This document shows, in pieces, positions 1 to 10,110 of a stretch of 64,000 bases of DNA. Both the position numbers and the translations under genes were made by a program. Source of the DNA: Cristatella mucedo (taxonomy: Eukaryota > Bryozoa > Phylactolaemata > Cristatellidae). Location: NCBI GenBank assembly GCA_009760855.2, contig WPIO01000008.1, positions 10,744,501 to 10,808,500 on the forward strand, in the 5' to 3' direction. The first letter of the stretch is position 1; each line of letters opens with the position of its first letter. The notes beneath the pieces were generated by a model. That model was not told the DNA's origin and did no database searches. It worked only from the letters and a program-made list of their open reading frames with translations.

Positions 1-2
1 GA

Positions 3-525
3 GTTATTTCTAATTTTGTTACTGGATCTAATGACCGACTTTGGAATAAAAGAAATCTTACTGCATCATAGTCATAATATATTACAATTGTAGCAGGTTC
101 TTATGATGGTAATACAATTGTAAAAGCTCTGAACTATGCAGTGAAAGAATCGGCTGATTTTTATAATACTTCTAATATAAGTAGTAGTGTAATACAATTT
201 AGTGTTGATACATATGATAAAATAATAATGCATGTAGTTGGTGATTATATTGCTCTTCTTGGAAGTAATGCATCAGGTGTTGCTATAATCAATAGTCAAT
301 CGGTGGCACTTGAGGATTTAATTCAAATAAACAGGTATCTTCTGATCCTGCAATGGTAGGTGGAACTCCATATGAAGCTATTGAAAAAGCTATGCACTTT
401 TCTGGTATTTATAAGGCTTGGAATGAAATGCAGTTGCCTGATAATTTAGGTGTAGAATGGATTAGTGTTAACTGTGACTTGGTAAATCCTAATATGAAAT
501 ATGTTGAATTTAAAACCGAATTTTA
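3..525 (+). pseudogene. Broken Polinton-associated ORF, possible virion protein
   Basis: An open stretch in one frame runs to 359 after two early stops near 70-80. The reading then continues in another frame from about 345 to a stop at 525. It is rich in Ser, Asn, Ile and Val with alternating hydrophobic residues, suggesting a beta-rich structural protein. By position it could be a minor capsid or penton-like protein, but I recognise no diagnostic motif. It is cut at its start by the window edge or lost there. Confidence 0.35.
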
Positions 526-530
526 GAAAC

Positions 531-735
531 ATGTTATCTTTGTATATTATTGATATTGATGGTGTAAGACCAGGAGAGAAAATAGACCTTTATCTTAAAA
601 ATGTATTGCTTTTGCCAATACGTGGTGATATAGAAAGAAATAGTTGGTTTAATATTTACTCTAACAGACCAAATTGAAAATCCTGTTAATATTGTTTCTG
701 ATGTTATAGTTACAGTAGAAATTTTAAAATAATAT
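531..735 (+). pseudogene. Small broken ORF in Polinton relic
   Basis: Starts with an ATG at 531 just after the previous stop. It reads about 48 codons to a stop near 677, and a second frame stays open from about 652 to 735. The frame switch indicates one short protein of about 65 residues with a frameshift. It is rich in Ile, Asp and Leu. Function unknown; it is included because it sits between two element ORFs with tight spacing. Confidence 0.3.
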
Positions 736-753
736 ATAGAGTAATGGGAAGTT

Positions 754-1074
754 ATGCTAGAATTAGTCATTGTAAAAATAAAAGATCATGGATCTGGAGT
801 TCTTGATAAAGTAATTGATAGAATTGGAAAAGCCGCTCCTGTTTTAACGGAATTGACAGATCTTACTGTGAACATTACTAATAAAGGAATTGAAACGCAC
901 CAAGCAAGAAAACTCACTGAAGTACAAACTAAAAAAGAAAAAGCTGACCAAGATTACGCAAACAAAAGTAGAGAGCTAGACGATAAACTTGAGAAAGAAA
1001 GACGAAAAAAGAACTTGAATATGAACTTGAGAAGCGCAAGAAAGAAGATTATGATCGAAAGATTAAAGAGATGA
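754..1074 (+). CDS. Coiled-coil protein ORF of the Polinton relic
   Basis: 106 codons. The first 50 residues are mixed, and residues about 53-105 are dense in Lys, Glu, Arg and Asp with no Pro, a strong predicted coiled coil. It starts just after the small ORF ending at 735. A second frame carries on the charged run to about 1091, so the true end may have been frameshifted. Likely an accessory virion or scaffold-type protein of the element, but no family motif is visible. Confidence 0.35.
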   Translation: MLELVIVKIKDHGSGVLDKVIDRIGKAAPVLTELTDLTVNITNKGIETHQARKLTEVQTKKEKADQDYANKSRELDDKLEKERRKKNLNMNLRSARKKIMIERLKR

Positions 1075-1111
1075 ATTTGTTTGATGTTTAGAGAATGCAC
1101 CACCCTTAATA

Positions 1112-1303
1112 ATGTTAAGTGTGATGGTTATTGGTTCATCTAATTGTGTTTTCCTAAGAGCAAATACAAATACTTCTGTTGCATCCGGAGAAATGCGTGC
1201 TATAAATACTGTAACTGCAGGAACATATTTAAATTACTATTCTTTCTTCAATTGGGTTCCTACTGACTATTACTTCATTGTTCTGAGTCAATCTCTTGGT
1301 TAG
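1112..1303 (+). CDS. Short ORF in Polinton relic, unknown
   Basis: 63 codons, rich in Ser, Thr, Asn and Tyr, no cysteine cluster or membrane segment. It follows the coiled-coil ORF in the same direction and may be the remnant of another structural gene. No function assigned. Confidence 0.25.
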   Translation: MLSVMVIGSSNCVFLRANTNTSVASGEMRAINTVTAGTYLNYYSFFNWVPTDYYFIVLSQSLG

Positions 1304-1381
1304 TTGCATAATCACGTGAGAAACGTAAATGAACCAATAAAGCAATAAGTTATTTTAATTGTTTAGCCTTACGCCTACCTT

Positions 1382-1740
1382 TTACAAACGGAAACATTTT
1401 TGAAATAGCGCAAATAGCCTCATGAGCTGAGCAATGATGAAGACAAAATATTTCTGAACACCTTTTTTAAAGGGTTTTCTTGCAAGGCAGTATAGTTTAC
1501 TAGGTTTTTCCTTAGAATATTTATAAGTAGAGTAATGAAAATCTGTGCATATTATTACTTTGTTGTTACGTAAGACTCCAGAATCCAACTATGCTTCAAC
1601 ACTATCTAGATCACAGGTATCACATCGTAATTCATATTTTAACTTTAGTCTTCGTGCTATTTTTTACAAGCAGGGTGACCTGACTCTAGGTATTCAAGTT
1701 CGTTACACGTTTTAAAACACATCTTACAAAACATTTCCAT
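1382..1740 (-). pseudogene. Cysteine-rich zinc-binding-type protein, frameshifted
   Basis: Reading on the minus strand from an ATG at about 1740, the protein begins with a Cys-x-x-Cys pair followed by further Cys and His-x-x-Cys spacings and a second Cys-x-x-Cys, typical of a zinc ribbon or knuckle. The reading breaks once, then resumes as the ORF at 1588-1382. It faces the integrase relic head to head. Within Polintons small zinc-binding proteins are common, but I cannot name this one. Confidence 0.4.
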
Positions 1741-1849
1741 TTCAATATAACGTCATTTTTAAACTCTAAAAGCTAAAAAAAGAAACAAGAAGGAAGGTTG
1801 ATCCTGATTCAGATATAAGTCAAGTATTCAAACCAAAATAAATTACAAA

Positions 1850-2563
1850 GGGTTTCTTTGACACAGTAGCACCTAAGGAAAGTCACCAAGCAGATATTCT
1901 GTATATGCCAACTGATTCTGGATACAAATATGCATTCAGTGTCATTGATGTTGCTAGTAGATATATAAGCTCAAGAGCACTTAAAACCAAGACATCAAAA
2001 GAAGTAACACAAGCAATAATAGACATTTAATTAAAGGGCTCTTTAGAATGACCAAAGAAGATAACAGTAGATCCAGGATCGGAGTTCAAAGGAGATTTCA
2101 AGAAAGAAATGAATAGACATGGAGTACGTGTATTAGAGGCTACTAGAAAAAGTACGGAAAAAATTAGAAAGCTTTAATAAAGGAGATTATGTTAGAAACA
2201 AAGAGTGGATTTAAAATTTATCTAAGATTATAGATTACCAGATTAATAACATTACAAGATCAACCGGTGAAGAACCTGCTAAAGCCATAAAAAAGAAGAT
2301 AGTTTAAACTAAAGAAACCAGGGTACCATAGAAAAGTAGGAGAACATGAAGAGTTATTAGAACTTGGAACAAAGGCTAGATACTTACTAGAACCTGATGA
2401 AGGAGAAGATGAAAAAAGAAGAGCTACAGATCCAATATGGAGTTTAACTAAGCATATTATTGTTAGGATAATGGTAATGAAAGACCAATCAGTTCGTTTT
2501 TGGGTAAATGCTGTTAATAAAAGTTGTGTTAGAGAAGAACTACAAGTAATTAATCAGGAGTAG
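1850..2563 (+). pseudogene. Polinton-type DDE integrase, multiply broken
   Basis: The catalytic core is visible in pieces. The motif HQADILYMPTD holds the first Asp (about 1890-1922) and continues into a conserved Asp-Val-Ala-Ser-Arg-Tyr stretch. A second piece near 2070-2160 holds an ITVDPGSEF motif with the second Asp, and a Glu follows about 30 residues later. The C-terminal piece (about 2305-2563) has the RATDPIWSL and SCVREELQV motifs seen at the ends of Polinton integrases. At least three stops or frame changes separate the pieces, so it cannot make an active enzyme. The family function is to cut and join element ends to host DNA. Confidence 0.75.
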
Positions 2564-2820
2564 TTTCTTTTGGAGAACCTTCCATCATAATATCTTCAAA
2601 TTCTTCTTTTGTTATTCCTTCATCAGATAAAGCATATGTCATTTTTATAAAATAAATTTTGAACTTGATTTTAGAGTTGATATTTTACTTTCGCCGATTT
2701 CTGCTAGAACACCATCAACTGCTACCATCATTGCAGAGAAAGCTGAAAAACTTGAAACTGCATGAGTCAGATTAGGAAAAGATTGAATATGAGTACTAGA
2801 AATTGTTACTCATAGAAGCT
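2550..2820 (-). pseudogene. Small ORF remnant convergent with the integrase
   Basis: A 30-codon ORF with its ATG at 2642 and stop at 2550-2552 overlaps the integrase end tail to tail by 14 bases. It is acidic. Just upstream (2645-2810) a different frame stays open and is Ser/Ala rich, so an older longer protein has probably been split by a stop. Unknown function. Confidence 0.3.
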
Positions 2821-2997
2821 ATAACTATGTTTATAACTTTGATTGTATATCTTATCTTTGTTAGACTTGTTAGGCATGATCTAGCTTTAGTTTATATTGC
2901 ATAATTTTTTCATATCTTTGATTTAAATATTTTTTCTTAGATCGGACATAAATTCCTATATAAATTATTAAGTTTTCTTTTGGCTTCTTTTCACACA

Positions 2998-3321
2998 CTA
3001 TTTTATTTTATGGTAGCCTACTAAACTTAAGTTCTTGGGGCTGCAATAAGTAGGGAATACTATTCTTCCATCATCGGGATCGTATTTATCATTTGCTGGT
3101 AATCCTTCCAATTGTATAATTTCCTTAGTATAATCATGTTTAAATTTCAAACTATTTTCGTCCTTATCACACTCACAGAATTCACTTCTATGGGTATAGT
3201 ACCCATCTTCTACTGTAGGTAATAAAGAATTAATTCTAGCTATTTCGACCTTCTTTTCTTCCTCACTTATTTCTTGAATTGGTATTTTTCTTTCCCTCTT
3301 GCACACATCTATGTGTTTCAT
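2998..3321 (-). CDS. Unknown ORF, 107 codons, Polinton relic
   Basis: The longest intact ORF of the relic. It is charged, rich in Glu, Lys and Asp, has a Cys-x-Cys pair near the middle and no membrane segment. It lies 36 bases downstream of the next minus-strand ORF, suggesting one transcription unit. I recognise no family. Confidence 0.4.
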   Translation of the reverse strand: MKHIDVCKRERKIPIQEISEEEKKVEIARINSLLPTVEDGYYTHRSEFCECDKDENSLKFKHDYTKEIIQLEGLPANDKYDPDDGRIVFPTYCSPKNLSLVGYHKIK

Positions 3322-3356
3322 TACAGAAGAAAATTTTCTTAAATAAACACTCTCAA

Positions 3357-3596
3357 CTAACTCTTAATGCAACATTCTGCTATCTTTTGCTTTACAAAGT
3401 TCATCAAACAAGCAAGTACAATTTCTGTCAGTAATATATTCATTAAACAATCTGTAAGCAAAGCAACTCTTGTAGGAACATCTTTTGCTCTTCCAAAATA
3501 CTTGAAAATAATAGTATTATTAACACGATTAAGCCAGTAATTTAATTTAGTTCCTTTCTTTCTAGGCAACAATTTTGCAAGACCAGAAAAAAGCAT
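3357..3596 (-). CDS. Unknown ORF with hydrophobic C-terminus, Polinton relic
   Basis: 79 codons. The N-terminal half is basic (Lys/Arg rich). Residues about 46-70 are hydrophobic (Leu, Ile, Val, Ala) and could be a membrane segment. Two cysteines lie near the end. It starts right next to a TA repeat at 3600, close to the apparent right border of the relic. Confidence 0.3.
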   Translation of the reverse strand: MLFSGLAKLLPRKKGTKLNYWLNRVNNTIIFKYFGRAKDVPTRVALLTDCLMNILLTEIVLACLMNFVKQKIAECCIKS

Positions 3597-3599
3597 GAT

Positions 3600-3621
3600 T
3601 ATATATATATATATATATATT
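3600..3621. repeat. TA microsatellite
   Basis: About ten TA units at the apparent right edge of the Polinton relic. It may be a scar or chance. No terminal repeat was seen here. Confidence 0.85.
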
Positions 3622-3827
3622 CCTTTTAAACTAATTTCACAAGTAACATAGTAACTGACTTCTCATTAAAAAATTACTATAATGTAAACAGAAAATATTG
3701 CATAATGTCTTAGTGTTGCATACAAAATGCCACTGATGACATTCTTTGAACAGCAGAGGGCTGAGCGGTGCAATGCCCCGGCTGGAATAAGAATTCAATG
3801 AGGGGAATTTTTATGCAACAAAGGTCT

Positions 3828-3829
<2 letters not shown>

Positions 3830-3870
<41 letters not shown>
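3830..3870. repeat. GA microsatellite
   Basis: An uninterrupted run of about 20 AG units. Confidence 0.95.
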
Positions 3871-3872
<2 letters not shown>

Positions 3873-4431
3873 CGAAGTGGTCCTTTCGTTCGACACAGTG
3901 CAGCCAGTGCAGAGGTAATCGGTTTTTGTCTACGTCGATGGTGCTGCTGGGTACTACCGAATGTAGAGGAGCTTGAAGCTTCACTCCCTGATCGACCGAT
4001 TTGGCCTGGTAGCAGGAAGGCCTGACGGGGAACACTAGGGAGAGCCTTGTCGTGACCCTAGAGAGTCAGTTGTTTTCGGACCCTGCAAAAGCTCATCACT
4101 GCAAAACAATCTGGGGTGCAGGATTACCAACCGGGTGCCTCCTGCTACTGGATAGTGAGACATAAAACTCCATCAAGTCGAGCTGGTGGCTGGCACAGCT
4201 GGCATGCTTGACCTCTGACTGGCAACCACAGGACAGGAGGAGCAAAACCATCTGAGCCCGATGGTGGTAACCGGGTTACCATAACCCGGTGGTGTGGACT
4301 GCGGCGACTACCTGAATATTGGTCCAAATTATATGCAAATAGGCTAAAAATGTCGGGCTCGTGGAGTTCTATTCATCAGCAGAAAGCCAGCAATTTCGAA
4401 AACGATGATTTTTATTAATAAAACTAAATCC
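3871..4431. other. No gene seen; holds a perfect short palindrome
   Basis: GC-richer than its left neighbour. I see no protein similarity. A perfect inverted repeat GGTAACC-G-GGTTACC lies at 4266-4280. It may be the decayed upstream part of the LINE that follows, but I have no motif to show it. Confidence 0.4.
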
Positions 4432-4575
4432 TAGCTGATTAAACAGCCTCTTTCGTAAAGCGACAGAAGAGCCTTCACTGCTATATATAGGATCGCCCAC
4501 CGCAGGATTCAAACCCACGACCTCAGGACCGAGGTCGTAAAAACAACCACCTTACCTAATGTGCCATACCATGGT
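4432..4575 (-). mobile_element. SINE-A copy (tRNA-derived)
   Basis: Reads on the minus strand as a tRNA-like head (GAGGTCGTGGGTTTGAAT, box B-like) followed by the shared body ending in GCGACAGAAGAGCC-type sequence in forward view. It matches the consensus of the other SINE-A copies in this window along its whole length. It directly abuts the LINE-A fragment that starts near 4590. Confidence 0.8.
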
Positions 4576-4589
4576 CATACTAGTACTCA

Positions 4590-5900
4590 AAACCATATTC
4601 CCTATGTCATGCCTCTAGGTTGCACATATCTATTGCTGACATGCATAAATAACACTAAAAATATGCCACCAACCCCAGGTCATGTCGCAGCATCTTTCAA
4701 AAAGGCTGTAGTCAGGCCATTACTCAAGAAAGCAACACTAGATCAAGAGAACCTGAGCAATTTTCTCCCAGTCTTCCTTTTTACCATTTCTATTAACGAC
4801 ACTGGAAAAATTTGTGGCAGACTAGATGAAGTTTTACATTTAAACTTCAAACGTAGCTAGTAAGTTCCAGTCTGGTTTTAGAGCAAATCACTTTACTGAT
4901 TCAGCATTGCTTTGGACGTATAACGACCTTCTTAGAAATGGAGACTAAGGTAGAGTCTCTTTGCTTGTTTTGCTAGATCTTTAGGCAGCTTTTGAGACTA
5001 TCGATCACCAAGTCTTTCTTGAGCGCCCATCATCTCACCTGGGCAACTGGTACTGCATTGCAATGGTTCAGGTTCTATCTCAGTGGGAGACTTTACATCA
5101 GCAGTTATCAACCTGTGGGGGTCGAACGACTCTTGACTCTTTCACAGGGGTCGCCTAAGACCATCAGAAAACATGCATTTCCACATTTTGCACAGGATAA
5201 TTTTATGGTTGGGGGTCACCACAACATGAGGAACTGTATTACATGGTCGTGGCATTAGGAAGGTTGAGAACCACTGCTCTGCAGTATTGATGTGAACAGT
5301 CGAAGGTCATCCGAGAAACCTCTGGAGTATGGAGTACCACAAGGCGCCGTGCTTGGTCTGGTGCTTTTCACGGTTTCTACTCCTCCTTTTGCCGATGTGG
5401 TTGCCAGACACAACATAGGCTCTCACTTTCATGCAGATTACACTCCGTATTAACCTTACTTCGATCCCTCCCAGCCCTCCAGTACTTCGAATTTTCTGAA
5501 CTCCTTTGATGCATATATTGATGACATTTGCACATGGATGGCAGCAAACGTTCCTTAATTGAATGATGGTAGAACCAACCTGCTATTTAAGGGCAAACCA
5601 AGTAAGATTAAAAATACGAAATCTTGTGCTCAAAATCAGCGCTGCCAGCACGTCTCTTGTTGAATCTGAACGCGATCTAGGTGTCCTGTTCCAATGTGAC
5701 CTTTCACTGGACGACCACAGCAGCTCCACAGTAAAGTCTTTCTACTTCCAGCTACTTAACATTGCTAGAATTCGGGCTTGTTTAAACAGGGATATCACAT
5801 CTAAATTGATCCATGCATTTGTGACAACCCGTCTTGACATCTGTAACTCACTGCTTGCTGGTCTACGTGACTATTGGTGCTCAGGCTGTCATTCTGACTG
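4590..5900 (+). mobile_element. LINE-A fragment (L2/CR1-like), reverse transcriptase region, split by a hAT element
   Basis: Aligns base for base in order with the better copy at 61832-63665. It shows the start of the RT domain (KAVVRPLLKKATLDQENLS), the fingers region, the strand before the catalytic motif and the C-terminal segment ending in the RLDICNSLLAGL motif near 5830. Many stops and shifts. Between 5102 and 5276 it is interrupted by a SPIN-like element. It breaks off after 5870 without the 3' tail. Confidence 0.85.
5102..5276. mobile_element. SPIN-like non-autonomous hAT element (miniature, about 175 bp)
   Basis: Contains, in order, AACCTGTGGGGGTCGAACGA, TTTCACAGGGGTCGCCTAAG, ACCATCAGAAAAC, then ATTTTATGGTTGGGGGTCAC, CACAACATGAGGAACTGTAT, and the end GGTTGAGAACCACTG. 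These are the hallmark blocks of the SPIN (Space Invader) family of hAT miniature elements as I know them from tetrapods and some invertebrates. The ends begin CAG and end CTG. It sits inside LINE-A: the flanking LINE sequence continues after it. The 8-bp flanks (TACATCAG and CTCTGCAG) match at four positions, a decayed target duplication at best. Confidence 0.8.
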
Positions 5901-6603
5901 ACAGATGAGGCTTGCACATTAACTGTTTTAAAAGTTCATTCTGCTAACGGGTTGATTATGAATTAGTTACCATTCATCAGATAGTTAAGCATGTTTACCT
6001 AATCGCTGCTTTGATATACTTGCTCAGTAAGCTCTACTGAAAAGTTGATAATTACCATTGAACTTAGCTATTAGCTGTCAAAAGATTCAATCAGAATATT
6101 AATGGTTGTCATCTTTCAAAAGTAATTATATTAGCTGTCTTTGAACTTATGCACGAGCCATCACGACTGTTTGTAAAGAATCATTTTTCGAACATTGATT
6201 AGTGAAATCTTACTAAATAGATTGTTTGCAATCTAGCTTTTGTCAATGCATTCTTATTGACAGCACAGTCTATATGGGCAAAGGACTCCGATTGGCTATT
6301 TAAAATACTTCGCCAGCCTAGACCCGACGTGTCCTATGCAAATCAAACTTCTTATTTTTAAGGCATATCTAATGCCAGATCTGGAAGATATGAGATCAAA
6401 ATGCAACCATGTGCAGAAAAAGAAAACAGACATCTACACATGGACTATGAGCAAGCTACTGCTGGTTAGTGCTGTTCATGTGCAAAACAAACAGGATAAA
6501 ATATCAACAACTTTTACTATATAACTTAGAAGGTATATCAAAACAGTACAAGAACAAGTCAGTTCCAGAATAATGCACAGCTCCGAGTTTATGTAGCAGC
6601 ATT
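5901..6603. other. Intergenic; actin 3' flank, no gene seen
   Basis: A/T-rich sequence between the LINE fragment and the actin stop. It should contain the actin 3' untranslated region (minus strand, going down from 6603). I found no AATAAA in the first 250 bases; an AAAATA variant lies on the minus strand at about 6352-6357. Confidence 0.5.
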
Positions 6604-7884
<1,281 letters not shown>

Positions 7885-7970
7885 TTCAGACTTGTTTGAC
7901 TTTCAGTGCAGCTCAGCTGCTAATCTAAAACCCGAAAACTTAACAGGTGTCATCGAATTAGAAGACCAAG

Positions 7971-7978
7971 CTTATATG
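7971..7978 (-). promoter_or_regulatory. TATA box of the actin gene
   Basis: CATATAAG on the minus strand, 87 bases upstream of the actin ATG at 7884. This leaves room for a short 5' leader of about 60 bases. A CArG-like A/T core flanked by CC lies near 8073, but it lacks the final GG, so I do not call it a serum response element. Confidence 0.6.
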
Positions 7979-7984
7979 CGGACT

Positions 7985-8445
7985 GAGCTGCACTGGAATC
8001 TGATAAACCGGCTACTTCCAGACAGGTCACCGGGTGCTGCTATTGTTGCATTGTGCCAGTCTAGCGTTATTTAAGGAGCACAACAACTGCTCTGCTGAAA
8101 AAACATTTGCCGTCCAGTAGTGGCAGAGAGGTTGCAGAAATGGTGGTAGGTTCACGAGGAGAGCTTAGAGCGAGCAGGAAGGCTTAATAGCGAACCTGCT
8201 GCATCTGTCTGTTCTCAGCAGGAGCGGCTGATTGATGTCGGTTGACCTGCCAACCTCGGTGCTAACTCAGTCAAAATAATCTTCTGGAACTTTTTTGCAT
8301 TCGAGCAGAACGGGGTTGCTCAACAACTGTCGAGTGCCGGTAGTAATTCCTTACCGAAGCGATTCACGGTGCCAGACCCAATATTGCAAAGCTCTAAAAG
8401 CTCTTACTCAATTGTCCAGCAGGGGAGTGGGCGGGCATTAAAGGT
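7985..8445. other. Actin upstream region, no gene seen
   Basis: Probable distal promoter of actin. No ORF or repeat recognised. A shallow direct repeat of the SINE-A-like strings begins only at about 8446. Confidence 0.4.
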
Positions 8446-8600
8446 TAGCTGATTTAACAGCCTCATCTGTGTAACGGCAGAAGAGCCATAACTGCTATCA
8501 TCATCGCTTGCAGTGGGCAAGACAGGATTGGCTGTTTCAGGACTCGAACCTACGACCTTGGCCATTAGGAGCCAGCACCTTACCTCCTGGGCGAAGAGTC
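8446..8600 (-). mobile_element. SINE-A copy
   Basis: Minus-strand copy: forward view begins AGCTGATTTAACAGCCTCAT and runs through GCAGAAGAGCC to the box B complement GGACTCGAACCTACGACCTT and the box A side near 8585. The palindrome in the head is partly lost, as in the 44.8-kb copy. Confidence 0.8.
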
Positions 8601-9213
8601 GCGACAGAGATCGACGGCCACGGGGCAATGTGAACGCGGGCGGTCGTAAAGCCTTGTATTTCTTGCATCATAGTAGTTACTGACGAAAAATAAAAGGTCT
8701 TACGATCGTCCGTACGCTCAATTCAAAGCCACGACAAGCTCTGTCTGCCAGCCCCGGAAGAGCCAGGAGCTAGGCGAAGGTCGGACGGAAGTGTTTGTCA
8801 CTACAGATGCTTCCAGTCACGAAAAGAGCATATCTTAAACTTTTGCATGAACTTGAGGATGCCATAACAAACGATAACAATAACTGTTATTATGTGCATA
8901 CATTGTGCAGTTGTGAGTAAAATCGACAAGTTTAGTCCGGCATGGCTGCGGTCCTCAGTCGCTGCTGCCGCAGCCATGCGGCGCATTTGAAGCAGTTCAT
9001 CTGCACTTATAATCTTACGACCGGTATTGTCACTACGGTATCACATGAGTTAACCAGTTATCTAATTCTAATAAAGACGGGCGATGCTGCCATTGGAATC
9101 TGTTTTGCATCTGTTTTGGGCCGTCTTTAGCCAAACAAGATACTGTCCCCTTATTACAATATTTTCAACTAAGCAGTGAATATATATAAGATTAACCATT
9201 GAAGTGTAATAAC
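8601..9213. other. No gene seen; contains a strong hairpin
   Basis: No coding similarity. The notable item is the 11-bp perfect inverted repeat at 8941-8978, listed separately. Confidence 0.4.
8941..8978. repeat. Perfect 11-bp hairpin
   Basis: CATGGCTGCGG at 8941-8951 is the exact reverse complement of CCGCAGCCATG at 8968-8978, with a 16-base loop. It is GC-rich and stands out in the A/T-rich flanks. No terminator or RNA family recognised. Confidence 0.7.
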
Positions 9214-9295
9214 GGTAGCGTGGCCGAGCGGTCTAAGGCGCTGGTTTAAGGCACCAGTCTCTTTGGAGGCGTGGGTTCAAATCCCACCGCTGCCA
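9214..9295 (+). tRNA. tRNA-Leu, anticodon AAG
   Basis: 82 bases. Acceptor GGTAGCG (9214-9220) pairs with CGCTGCC (9288-9294), with one G-T pair. Anticodon stem CTGGT (9241-9245) pairs with ACCAG (9253-9257) around loop TTAAGGC, so the anticodon is AAG at 9248-9250. A long variable arm (CTC/GAG stem) identifies a class II tRNA. The T arm GTGGG-TTCAAAT-CCCAC is perfect and the discriminator base is A, as in Leu tRNAs. A TTTT run at about 9300-9303 is a Pol III stop. No intron. It reads CUU and, with inosine, CUC/CUA Leu codons. It differs from the SINE heads, which lack a good acceptor stem. Confidence 0.97.
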
Positions 9296-9447
9296 ATTGT
9301 TTTATCAACCCTGTTTGGCAACCTGCTTATTTGCGGTGACCGTAGCGTCGAAGCTTCTTTGCGTGGTGATAGCAGGTAGTCCTACGTAAGCAAGGGGGTC
9401 GTAGGGCTGATCATTCCTGTCACTTCCGCCCGCCCGCCTCCCACCGA

Positions 9448-10110
9448 TCATGGGTGCCTTGAGCTATCTCGCCTGAGACTCCCACACCAGCATGTGTACT
9501 GTGGTAACGTATTAAGGTGATCACCCGTAGCTCCACAAAGCCACACAACGTTGGTGTACCGCAAGAAAGTGTCGCACTTAGAGCCCGCGCGGCTTTCGCT
9601 ACGCATTTGGTTGCAAACAGACTTCATCTTATGCAGCAAAGAGAAAGTGGGAAGCCTAGCAAAACAGCTGAACTGAGGTTGTGAGTAACATTTAAGTAGC
9701 CGTTCAGGACGGCTGTAGGATGTGCCGTAGTCAGTTTCGGAAATGTCGCTATAGCAGGAGAGCTGGGCGAGAACGAGAAAGATAAGTTCACTGGCATGCC
9801 GGGAAAGCTTTGCGGAGCAGACGCATCTCATGCAGCCGCTCGGTATTTTGCTCGAGCATTTTAGCATTTCACGGTCAGCTAGAGGTTCGCAACGAGCGCT
9901 GTCAGGAGAAATCGGAGCCGACAAGTTTGGCTCTCTCCGGTAAGAAGTGCACATGACCTCAAAAGATTCCTCAGAAGGCTGCATGGCGTTCGACGGGTGC
10001 GACGGATTTAATCGCTGCTTACCGAGTGGCGAGCTTGTGATATTGGTGAAGCCTTTTGCACACGCCAGCGTTAGCGGAGCAAGGAAAGTGACGAGTTTGC
10101 CGCACTCCAT
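9448..10110 (-). other. 220-codon ORF, half LINE-B, half unexplained
   Basis: One of the longest uninterrupted ORFs here after actin and LINE. Its last 100 codons are LINE-B derived, but the first 120 codons (about 9750-10110) are not like LINE-B elsewhere. That part begins MECGKLVTFLAPLTLACAKG, which looks like a signal peptide or membrane stretch, and is rich in Ser and Cys. It could be a real 5' exon running into a LINE, or chance in GC-rich DNA. I do not assign a function. Confidence 0.25.
9500..9770 (-). mobile_element. LINE-B fragment, 3' end region (antisense)
   Basis: Matches the 40.1-40.6 kb LINE-B copy: the strings CTCCACAAAGCCA, CGGCTTTCGCTACGCAT, AACAGACTTCATCTTATGCA and GCAAAGAGAAAGTGGGAAGC are shared in order. 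The encoded piece FARLPTFSLLHKMKSVCNQM corresponds to the C-terminal end of the LINE-B protein. Confidence 0.7.

Larger units (their letters stand above)
1..3596. mobile_element. Decayed Polinton/Maverick-type (adintovirus-like) element, left end cut by the window
   Basis: A cluster of A/T-rich small ORFs on both strands, unlike anything further right. The anchor is a retroviral-type integrase relic at about 1850-2563 whose C-terminal end resembles Polinton integrases. Around it are structural-looking plus-strand pieces (1-735), a coiled-coil ORF (754-1074), a cysteine-rich minus-strand piece (1382-1740) and two minus-strand ORFs (2998-3596). Genes on both strands, an integrase and virion-like ORFs fit a Polinton. 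I saw no DNA polymerase B or packaging ATPase, and no terminal inverted repeat, because the left part lies outside. Stops and frame breaks show it is dead. Assignment is good for the integrase and weaker for the rest. Confidence 0.7.

Noticed and set aside
8065-8080. CArG box (serum response element) for actin
   Set aside because: The A/T core lacks the closing GG pair.
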